This document shows positions 7,903 to 14,258 of a stretch of 28,963 nucleotides of DNA, piece by piece. Both the position numbers and the translations under genes were made by a program. The notes under the pieces were generated by a model, which was not told where the DNA came from, did not search any database, and saw only the letters and a program-made list of their open reading frames with translations. Numbering within the stretch: the first letter of the stretch is position 1; every line of letters starts with the position of its first letter. Origin of the DNA: CAYVQE01 sp964633205 (GTDB lineage: Bacteria; Myxococcota; B64-G9); NCBI GenBank assembly GCA_964633205.1, contig CAZWFN010000072.1, positions 1-28,963 on the forward strand, written 5' to 3'.

Positions 7903-9426
7903 ATGAGCGATGCGCCGACCAGAAGCGAGCTGGACATCCTGCGCGACCTGGATCGCATCCGCGATACCACCCTGGAGCTCGCCCCCCTGTGCCGCTCCTT
8001 CTGTCGCTACCTGGGTGAGCTGGGCTTCGACGAGGCCCACCTGTTGGTGCGCGACGAGGAGTCCGGCGGGCTGGCCAACCCGGCCCCCGACCAACCCCTG
8101 AGCCAGGCGCTGCAGGTCGGTATCGAGACCGCCAGCGGCGGCGAGATGGAGGCGGGTCCCGATCTGTTGCTGCTGACGCTGCGACCGCGCAGTCGCGATC
8201 TGGGCCTGCTGGCGCTACGAACCTTCGGCCCGATGACGCTCCAGATGCGCCGGGCCGGCGAGCTGGCGGCCTCGGTGATCGACTCGGCGGTCGAGCACGC
8301 CCTGAGCCACACCAAGCTGCAGCAACGCAACCGCGAGCTGGAGGCCATCTTCGCCCTGGACCGGTTGCGCGACAGCCACCTGCCCTTCGACCAGATGCTC
8401 GACCGGGCTGGCCAGGCCATCCTGGAGTTCATCCCGGCCGACACCGCGGTGGTGGTGCTGCTCAACAAGTCCAACGACGCCGTCGACATCCGCTTTCCCT
8501 CGAGCGTCGACTGCCGGGATATCTCCGAACCGGACGGCCTGCGGGCCATCAAGCGGCTGGCCGAGCAGGCCTTCGCGCTGCGCAGCCTGGTCAGTGCCGG
8601 CGGACTGCACCCGGCCATCGGCTCGGCGCTGTGCGTGCCGTTGATCCTGGATGAGGACATCATCGGGGCCTTCGCCGTGCTCAAACGCGCCAGCGCGCCG
8701 TTCACCGCCGATACCCGGCGCCTGCTGTCGGCCATGGCTTCGCAGATCGACACGGCCATCTTCGAAAATATCGAGCGCCAGCGCATCAAGGGCGTGTTCA
8801 GCCGCTACGTCTCGGCCGAGGTGGTCGAGGAGATGCTGCGCACCGACTGCGACTTCTTCGCCGGCCAGCGGCGCGAGCTGACCGTGCTGTTCAGCGATCT
8901 GCGCGGCTTCACCGCCGCCAGCGAGCGGCTCGACACCGATACCCTGGTGCGCATGCTCAACGAGCACCTGCGGGCCATGACCGAGGTGGTGCTGCAGCAT
9001 CGTGGTACGCTGGACAAGTTCATCGGCGACTGCGTCATGGCCTTCTGGGGCGCTCCGGTGGGCCAGCCGGACCATGCCTTGCTGGCGGTGCGGGCCGCGG
9101 TGGCGATGCGCCAGGCCCACCAGAGCCTGCTGGCCCGCTGGCAGGCCGAGGGCCTGCCGGAAATCCACGTGGGCATCGGCCTGAACACCGGCGACGTATT
9201 CGTGGGCAACATCGGAGACGAGCGGCGGACCTCCTACACGGTCATCGGCGACCACGTCAACCTGGCCTCACGGCTCGAGGGCGTGGCCCGCGGGGGCGAG
9301 GTGCTGATCACGGCCAGCACCTTCGACCGCGTCCGCGATCGGGTCGCGGTGAGCCGGATGGAGCCGGTGCGGGTCAAGGGCAAGCGCGATCCGATCGAGC
9401 TCTACGACGTCGCCCGGTTGCGCTGA
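7903..9426 (+). CDS. GAF-domain class III adenylate/guanylate cyclase
   Basis: A 507-residue signalling enzyme. Two GAF-like sensory regions (~20-135 and ~145-290) are joined by a helical linker (THTKLQQRNRELEAIFALDRL). A class III nucleotide cyclase domain follows at ~320-507. Metal-binding aspartates are D332 (LFSDLRGFTA) and D376 (DKFIGD). The purine-specifying Lys is K372 and its partner is T446 in YTVIGD; the transition-state residues are N453 and R457 in HVNLASRLEG. A Lys/Thr pair favours ATP, so cAMP is the more likely product. There are no transmembrane helices, so it is a soluble sensor. ATG 7903 is chosen because it directly precedes the first conserved helix. Its ribosome binding site is weak, and an in-frame TTG at 7888 is a possible alternative. 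It is 26 bp downstream of mgtE; its input ligand is unknown. Confidence 0.92.
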   Translation: MSDAPTRSELDILRDLDRIRDTTLELAPLCRSFCRYLGELGFDEAHLLVRDEESGGLANPAPDQPLSQALQVGIETASGGEMEAGPDLLLLTLRPRSRDLGLLALRTFGPMTLQMRRAGELAASVIDSAVEHALSHTKLQQRNRELEAIFALDRLRDSHLPFDQMLDRAGQAILEFIPADTAVVVLLNKSNDAVDIRFPSSVDCRDISEPDGLRAIKRLAEQAFALRSLVSAGGLHPAIGSALCVPLILDEDIIGAFAVLKRASAPFTADTRRLLSAMASQIDTAIFENIERQRIKGVFSRYVSAEVVEEMLRTDCDFFAGQRRELTVLFSDLRGFTAASERLDTDTLVRMLNEHLRAMTEVVLQHRGTLDKFIGDCVMAFWGAPVGQPDHALLAVRAAVAMRQAHQSLLARWQAEGLPEIHVGIGLNTGDVFVGNIGDERRTSYTVIGDHVNLASRLEGVARGGEVLITASTFDRVRDRVAVSRMEPVRVKGKRDPIELYDVARLR

Positions 9427-9452
9427 GCCGCCCGCTGGAACGGCACCTGCGG

Positions 9453-10094
9453 CTACAGCATGAGATCGCCATCGGTGAACACCAGCCGGCTGCCGCTCTG
9501 GCGCACCAGGGCCACGCCCAGGCCGTACTGCGGATGGTCGACCACCTGCAGATCCTCGAGCTGCAAGTCCGCGGTCCGCGGATCGGCGGTCAGCGGCTCG
9601 ACCGCGGCCGCCAGGGCTTCGTGCATCTCCGCCAGCGGATAGAGCTGGGCGGCGGCGGGAAAAACCTCGGCGAAGGACTTTCGGAACAGGCGCCGTTCGG
9701 CCCGCCGGACCACCCGCTGCGGCTCGCGCAGCACCCGCTCGTACTCGCCCTGGCCTAGCCCGACCAGGTGGTGGACCATGGCCGCGTAGTCGTCGTCGGC
9801 CAGTGGCAGCTGCTGGCCGTTCTCGTGCTCCCAGCGCTCCAGCCTTTCCTGCAGCCGCACCGCCAACCGCGCTTCGCGGCCATCGGCCCCGGCGCAATCG
9901 GCCGCGCTGGCGCGGTCGGCCAGCACCCGGGCGGCGCGCGCCACGTCGGTCCCGCGGCCCCAGCCGATGGCCTCGACCAGATCCCAGAAGACCTCGAGCT
10001 CCATCAGGGGTGCCTCGGCGGTCAGCGCCCGCCAGGCACAGGCACGGAAATCCCAGCCGGGCTGGCTGGGCTGCAGGGTCGGCTGTGGATTCAC
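9453..10094 (-). CDS. DUF4240-like hypothetical protein
   Basis: A 213-residue soluble protein with no membrane segment. The opening FWDLVEAIGWG and the later DDDYAAMVHHLVGLGQGEYERVLREP resemble the FW-x-LIE and G-x-xF/Y-x-x-x-L-x-x-P features of DUF4240, a family of unknown function; this is a by-eye match only. The start is GTG 10094, chosen because its first bases overlap the stop of the upstream methyltransferase gene (GTGA, 4 bp) and GAGGGGGAA lies just upstream. The overlap implies translational coupling. The C-terminal ~60 residues (DLQVVDHPQYGLGVALVRQS, then a short VFTDG strand) look like a small beta domain. It converges on the cyclase gene with 26 bp between stops. No function is proposed. 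Confidence 0.75.
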   Translation of the reverse strand: MNPQPTLQPSQPGWDFRACAWRALTAEAPLMELEVFWDLVEAIGWGRGTDVARAARVLADRASAADCAGADGREARLAVRLQERLERWEHENGQQLPLADDDYAAMVHHLVGLGQGEYERVLREPQRVVRRAERRLFRKSFAEVFPAAAQLYPLAEMHEALAAAVEPLTADPRTADLQLEDLQVVDHPQYGLGVALVRQSGSRLVFTDGDLML

Positions 10095-10885
10095 ACTTCC
10101 CCCTCGCGGCTGTCGGCGGTGCGGCGCCGGTTGGGTATCGGCGGTCCACCGTGGCGTTCGATCCAGACATCCATGCGATGAAAAATCCCGCGCACCATTC
10201 CGAGCTCGCGTTCGTCGAGCTGAGCTCGGGCGAAGATCTGGCGCAGGTCGTCTAGCACCAGGCGCGGATTCTGCGGATTGAGGTAGCCGATCAGCTCCAG
10301 CGTCCGCGTGGCGTGCTCCATCAGGCCGGCCAGCGCCGCAGCCGGCACCGGCGTCCGTTGCGGTGGTCGGCTGGCGGCCGCCGCCCGCGCCAGGTCGGCC
10401 CGGCGCACGGTCCAGGCGATCAGCAACACCGCGTGGGCCAGGTTCAGGCTGGGATAGGCATCGGCGGTGGGCAGGCGCACCACGTCCTGGCAGCGGCCCA
10501 GCTGGGCGTTGGTCAGGCCGCTGCGCTCGGGTCCGAACAGCAGGGCGGCCCGGCCGCCGGCCGGCAGGGCCGCCAACCGTTCGATCAGCCCATCGGGATC
10601 CAGCAGCGGTTTTCGCTCGGGGTGGCTGCGGGCCCGAGCCGACACCCCCACCACCCAGTGGGCCCCGGCCAAGGCCGCCTCCAGCGTAGCGCAGCGCGGG
10701 GCCTGCTCGACCAGGGCGGCGGCGTGCACCGCCCGGCGCCGGGCCTCCGGCCAATCCAGCTTCTGCGGCCGCACCAGGATCGGCGCACCGAAGCCGCAGT
10801 TCATCAGCGCCCGGCAGGCGGCGCCCACGTTGCCGGCCTCGCTGGGCTCGACCAGCACCATCTGGCAGCGTTCGATCAGGCTCAC
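10091..10885 (-). CDS. trmJ: TrmJ-like tRNA 2'-O-methyltransferase (SpoU/TrmH family)
   Basis: A 264-residue SPOUT-class methyltransferase. Family motifs are visible in order: motif 1 LVEPSEAGNVGAACRAL (N19, R25), motif 2 LLFGPERSGLTNAQL (from 115) and motif 3 YPSLNLAHAVLLIAW (from 144). These form the knotted S-adenosylmethionine site. The arrangement, with VVGVSARAR at ~78-86 and a ~95-residue C-terminal helical extension, matches TrmJ, which methylates the 2'-O of nucleotide 32 in the tRNA anticodon loop. The GTG start at 10885 overlaps the TGA of the upstream GspF-like gene as GTGA. The longer open frame continues upstream inside that gene, but conserved sequence starts only here. TrmJ is preferred over TrmH by motif spacing; the exact tRNA target is inferred. 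Confidence 0.88.
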   Translation of the reverse strand: MSLIERCQMVLVEPSEAGNVGAACRALMNCGFGAPILVRPQKLDWPEARRRAVHAAALVEQAPRCATLEAALAGAHWVVGVSARARSHPERKPLLDPDGLIERLAALPAGGRAALLFGPERSGLTNAQLGRCQDVVRLPTADAYPSLNLAHAVLLIAWTVRRADLARAAAASRPPQRTPVPAAALAGLMEHATRTLELIGYLNPQNPRLVLDDLRQIFARAQLDERELGMVRGIFHRMDVWIERHGGPPIPNRRRTADSREGEV

Positions 10886-12216
10886 GGCAAAATGCCCTCG
10901 AGCTCCGGCGGCAGCCGCGACGCTCCGGCCGGTTGACCCAGCTCGCGCAGCAGATCCTCCATGCCGGCGGCGCCGGGCGCGCCGCCGATCTCCTTCAGCA
11001 GCTGTTGCATCTGCCCCTGGGTCCCGCCCAGCACGCTCTGGAACTCGCCCACGATGGCCCGAGCCACGAAGGCATAAGTCAGCAACAGCATCGCCACCGC
11101 TGCCAGCTGCACGCTCACGTTGATCCGGTGCAGCAGCTCGGCCTGCAGCAGCCGGGCCTGCTGTTCCAGCGCCTCGCCCAAGCGACCCACCCGCTCGCCG
11201 GCTGCCACCGCCAGCAAAAACTCGTCGTCCAGCAGCCCCGACTGGGCCAGCGCAGTGTGCAAACTGGCGCCCTGGGCGATGGCCCGCTCCATCGGTCCGG
11301 CGGCGTCGATCCAGCGCGGATCGCCGGTGGCCCGGGTGGCCAGGCGCAAGGCGGTGCCCACCGGCAACCCGGCCTCCAGTGCACCACCCAGGTGACGGGC
11401 GAAGCGCGCCCGGGCCGAGCGGCGCCACAGGCCACCGAGCAGCGGCAGACTGCGCAGCAGGCGCTGGCTGCGCGCGGGGCCCAACAGGTAGGACAGCCCC
11501 AGCGGCAGCAGCCAGACCGCGGCCACCAGCAGCATCAGGGTCAGCAGATAGGGCAGCAGCGTGGCCCGCAGGTAGGCCCCCAGTCCGCCGCTGAACAGCA
11601 GGTGCAACCTGGGCACGAAGAAGACCAGGCTGAACAGCACGAAGGGATAGATGCAGGCCCGGGCGATCTGCCGCCGTACGTCCAGGCGCACCTCGGCCGT
11701 GGACGCCAGAGCCCGCAGGGCAGCCGGCAAGCCACCGGTGGCCTCGCCGGCCTCCAGCAACACCCGGGCATCGGCCGGGAACAGACCCGGCAGGCCGGCG
11801 GCCGCCTGGGTGAAGGTGGCCCCCGCCTCGAGTGCAGCCCGCATGGCGCCCAGCCCGGCCGCCAGGGCGCCGCGGCTGTGGCGCTCGGCCAAGCGCAGGG
11901 CCTCGACCGGGCTCAAGCCGGCCTCGAGCATCCGGGCCAGCTGGCCGTAAAGCCCGATGCGGCGCCGGTCGGACACCCGGCGCGGACCGCGGGCTGCGCC
12001 GGTCTCCGGTGCGGCCGGCGCCGCTGCAGCCGCCGGTGAAGCTCCACTGGCCGACCCGACCGCCACGGCGGAGCCGGCCGCCCGCCCGGTCGGGGGCCCG
12101 GTCTCCCAGTTTTCACGGTCCCGGTCCGCCCGGGCCAGGTACTTCTCGATCACCACCCCACAGGCGGCGCACTCCGGGCCGTCGGGCACTTGCTGTTGAC
12201 AACGCGGACAGATCAC
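10882..12216 (-). CDS. Zinc-ribbon GspF/PilC-like type II secretion F-domain protein
   Basis: A 444-residue inner-membrane protein. The N-terminus is a CxxC-x9-CxxC zinc ribbon (C3, C6, C16, C19), followed by an Ala/Gly-rich linker (~40-80). Two T2SS F domains follow at ~86-208 and ~265-390, each with the conserved GE-x2-G-x-L element (GEATGGLPAAL and GERVGRLGEAL). Likely transmembrane helices are ~187-208, ~219-246 and ~366-390. F-domain proteins are the platform beneath type IV pili and type II pseudopili, but no GspE ATPase, pilin or secretin gene is nearby. An N-terminal zinc ribbon is not part of classical GspF or PilC. The start is GTG 12216, preceded by GGGAGG at 9-nt spacing. It heads a three-gene coupled unit. 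Assembly of a pilus-like fibre is possible but unproven. Confidence 0.88.
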   Translation of the reverse strand: MICPRCQQQVPDGPECAACGVVIEKYLARADRDRENWETGPPTGRAAGSAVAVGSASGASPAAAAAPAAPETGAARGPRRVSDRRRIGLYGQLARMLEAGLSPVEALRLAERHSRGALAAGLGAMRAALEAGATFTQAAAGLPGLFPADARVLLEAGEATGGLPAALRALASTAEVRLDVRRQIARACIYPFVLFSLVFFVPRLHLLFSGGLGAYLRATLLPYLLTLMLLVAAVWLLPLGLSYLLGPARSQRLLRSLPLLGGLWRRSARARFARHLGGALEAGLPVGTALRLATRATGDPRWIDAAGPMERAIAQGASLHTALAQSGLLDDEFLLAVAAGERVGRLGEALEQQARLLQAELLHRINVSVQLAAVAMLLLTYAFVARAIVGEFQSVLGGTQGQMQQLLKEIGGAPGAAGMEDLLRELGQPAGASRLPPELEGILP

Positions 12217-12317
12217 CGCTGGCGGCCTCCCATCGCCCGGGCAGACTACCGGCGCGCCCGCCGGCCGTCAAGCGGAAGCCGCCCAGGTGGGCCGCATTGC
12301 TGTGCAAAAACAATAGG

Positions 12318-12328
12318 TTGTCCGACAA
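12318..12328. promoter_or_regulatory. Small palindrome in the divergent region
   Basis: TTGTC and GACAA flank a single C, a 5-1-5 inverted repeat in an AT-richer patch (~12,300-12,360) between the divergent GspF-like and Sua5-like genes. It could be an operator, but it is short and has no second copy. The rest of the gap, 12,217-12,533, holds the plus-strand promoter and the leader hairpin listed separately. No convincing promoter was found for the minus-strand unit. Confidence 0.2.
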
Positions 12329-12382
12329 TGAAATCCAGGCCCGATGCAGGAGAAAAATCCATCCAGCAAGCGTCGATCAGCC

Positions 12383-12410
12383 TTGCAAAACCGGCGTGAG
12401 GGCATATAAA
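12383..12410 (+). promoter_or_regulatory. Predicted promoter for the Sua5/YciO-epimerase unit
   Basis: TTGCAA (12383-12388) and TATAAA (12405-12410) are separated by 16 bp in a local AT-rich patch. Transcription would start near 12,417, at the left foot of the leader hairpin, giving a leader of about 117 nt before the ATG at 12534. Confidence 0.6.
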
Positions 12411-12419
12411 ATCGCCGCC

Positions 12420-12447
12420 CCGGCGCGGGGCGGCTGCCCCGCGCCGG
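12420..12447 (+). promoter_or_regulatory. Perfect 12-bp stem-loop at the start of the leader
   Basis: CCGGCGCGGGGC (12420-12431) and GCCCCGCGCCGG (12436-12447) form a perfect inverted repeat around a 4-base loop, GGCT. It lies immediately after the predicted -10 box and at or next to the expected transcript 5' end. There is no following T-run, so it is not a classical terminator for the plus strand. A 5'-stabilising hairpin or attenuator is more likely. Confidence 0.5.
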
Positions 12448-12533
12448 TTCTCGAGCCGGGCGGCCACCCCAGCAGGCTTTCCGCCGCGCCGTCTCGGCAT
12501 ATGGACCCGCAGCAGGTCAGGGAGGTACAGCGC

Positions 12534-13145
12534 ATGATCATCCAGATGAACCCGAGGCATCCGCAGCCCAGGCTGGTCCGCCGCGTGGTCGAAGCCCTGG
12601 CGCAAGGCGCGGTCATCTCGTACCCGACGGATACCGTCTATGGTATCGGCTGCGATATCTTCTCCAAGTCCGGCATCGAGCGCATCTACCAGCTCAAGGA
12701 TCGATCGCGCAAGAAGCCGCTGAGCTTCATCTGCTCCGACCTGAAGGACATCAGCCGCTACGCCCAGGTGTCCGATACGGCCTACCGGATCATGCGCAAG
12801 CACCTGCCGGGTCCCTACACCTTCATCCTGGAGGCCACCAAGGAGGTCCCGCGCATCATGATGTCCAAGCGGCGCACGGTGGGCATCCGGGTGCCGGACA
12901 ATCCCATCTGCCTGGCGCTGGTCGAGGAGCTGATGCACCCCATCATCACCACCAGCGCCAATGTCAGCGACATGTCGCCGATCTGCGATCCGCGGGAGAT
13001 CGACCAGAAGATGGGCAAGGTGCTCGATCTGGTGGTCGACGGTGGCGCGTTGCCCAACGTGCCCTCCACGGTCATCGACCTGTCCAGCGAGACCCCCTAC
13101 GTCATCCGCGAGGGCAAGGGCTCGGTCGACTGGCTGGCGGCCTGA
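12534..13145 (+). CDS. L-threonylcarbamoyladenylate synthase (Sua5/YciO/YrdC family)
   Basis: A 203-residue YrdC-fold protein, closest by eye to the YciO branch (NPRHPQPRL opening, PGPYTFILEATKEVPR). Motifs: SYPTDTVYGIGCD (29-41), the K55-x-R57-x3-K61-P62 nucleotide-binding motif, TSAN (140-143) and PSTVID (177-182). The family makes threonylcarbamoyl-AMP from Thr, bicarbonate and ATP for t6A at position 37 of ANN-decoding tRNAs. E. coli YciO has lost the KxR...KP motif, whereas this protein keeps it, so it may be an active synthase. ATG 12534 is chosen because GGGAGG lies 9 nt upstream; an in-frame ATG at 12501 lacks a good site. The epimerase gene starts 13 bp after its stop. Confidence 0.92.
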   Translation: MIIQMNPRHPQPRLVRRVVEALAQGAVISYPTDTVYGIGCDIFSKSGIERIYQLKDRSRKKPLSFICSDLKDISRYAQVSDTAYRIMRKHLPGPYTFILEATKEVPRIMMSKRRTVGIRVPDNPICLALVEELMHPIITTSANVSDMSPICDPREIDQKMGKVLDLVVDGGALPNVPSTVIDLSSETPYVIREGKGSVDWLAA

Positions 13146-13158
13146 GGCGGAGAGCCCG

Positions 13159-14232
13159 GTGCCCCGCCCCGCCATCCTGGTCACCGGCGCGGCCGGCGCG
13201 GTCGGCTCGGCGCTGGTGCGCCGGTTGCACGCGGCGGGCGAGCGGGTCATCGCCACCGATCGGGCCGAGACCGCGCTGCCCAGCCGCCGGCGCGATCTGC
13301 TGGTGCGGCCCGCCGACTTGACCGAGAGCAAGAGTCTCGACCGGCTGCTGCGCGGCGCCGATCGGGTGGTCCACATAGCGGCGGTGGTCGATCTGAGCGC
13401 CGGGCTGGACCAGCTGGCGGCGGTCAACGTCGAGGCGACCATGGCGCTATACCGGGCGGCGGCGGTGGCCGGGGTGCGGCGCTTCGTCTACCTGAGCGCG
13501 GGCACCGTCTACCGCCTGTCGGCCACCGGCACCTACCGCGAGTCGGATCCGCTCGAGGCCAACAACGGCTACGAACGCTCCAAGCAACTCGCTGAAGCCT
13601 TCCTGCAATCTCAGGCGAGCGGCGGGCCGGAGGTGATCATCCTGCGGCCGTCGCTGATCTATGGTCCGGGCACACGCCACCTGGGCGCCAGCCTGGCCTG
13701 CCTGGCCCCGGTGCTGCAGGCCAGCATGTCGCGGGTGATCGGCTTGAGCGGCGGGCCCCGGATCAACTGGGTGCACGTCGACGACGTGGCCGCCGCCGCC
13801 GCCCACCTGCTCGCGTCCGGCCAGCCCGGCGAGGCCTACAACGTGGCCGACGACGACGCCATCGGCTTCGGCGACCTGGTCAGCCACAGCCTGAGAGTCT
13901 ACGGGCTTGAGCCGGCCTTCGAGCTGCCCTACCCGCCCATGGGCCTGATGCGCCAGGCCGCGCCGCTGCTGGCGCGCGCCGGCTTCCTGTTCGACGGGCT
14001 CAACGGCACCTTCGAGCGCATCTGGGATAGACTGTGCGCCGAACACGAGCTGGTGCGCGCCTTCCAGCCGCGCCTGGACGCGGCCGCGCTGAACTACGCC
14101 CACCAGCACTTCCTGCTGCTCAACGACAAGCTAGCCGACACCGGCTTCAGGCCCCGTTACCCCTCGATCGAGCATGGCTGGGCCGAGACCATCGCCTGGT
14201 ACCAACAGCAGCGCTGGTTGCCCCAAAATTGA
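13159..14232 (+). CDS. NAD(P)-dependent epimerase/dehydratase (extended SDR)
   Basis: A 357-residue extended short-chain dehydrogenase/reductase. The nucleotide-binding loop is TGAAGAVG (9-16). The catalytic residues are S113 (YLSAGTVY) and Y138/K142 (GYERSK). The substrate-domain marker RPSLIYGPG is at ~163-171 and a WVHVDDVAAA element is at ~204-213. This set is typical of sugar-nucleotide epimerases and 3-beta-hydroxysteroid dehydrogenase-like SDRs. The first loop (GxxGxxG) and a following acidic residue (TDRAET) suggest NAD. The start is GTG 13159 with GGCGGAGAG upstream; the frame stays open further upstream but overlaps the Sua5-like gene. It is probably co-transcribed with that gene. 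The substrate cannot be assigned: no glycosyltransferase or lipid gene is adjacent. Confidence 0.9.
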   Translation: MPRPAILVTGAAGAVGSALVRRLHAAGERVIATDRAETALPSRRRDLLVRPADLTESKSLDRLLRGADRVVHIAAVVDLSAGLDQLAAVNVEATMALYRAAAVAGVRRFVYLSAGTVYRLSATGTYRESDPLEANNGYERSKQLAEAFLQSQASGGPEVIILRPSLIYGPGTRHLGASLACLAPVLQASMSRVIGLSGGPRINWVHVDDVAAAAAHLLASGQPGEAYNVADDDAIGFGDLVSHSLRVYGLEPAFELPYPPMGLMRQAAPLLARAGFLFDGLNGTFERIWDRLCAEHELVRAFQPRLDAAALNYAHQHFLLLNDKLADTGFRPRYPSIEHGWAETIAWYQQQRWLPQN

Positions 14233-14258
14233 TCCGCGGGCCGAGGGCGGGCGGCGGC

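Noticed and set aside
9427..9452. AGCCGC/GCGGCT pairing between the convergent cyclase and DUF4240-like stops
   Set aside because: The stem is only 6 bp with a long loop and no T-run; chance pairing is likely at this GC content.
14233..14258. Possible bidirectional terminator between the convergent epimerase and TPR genes
   Set aside because: The 26 bp are G-rich with no convincing stem or T-run.
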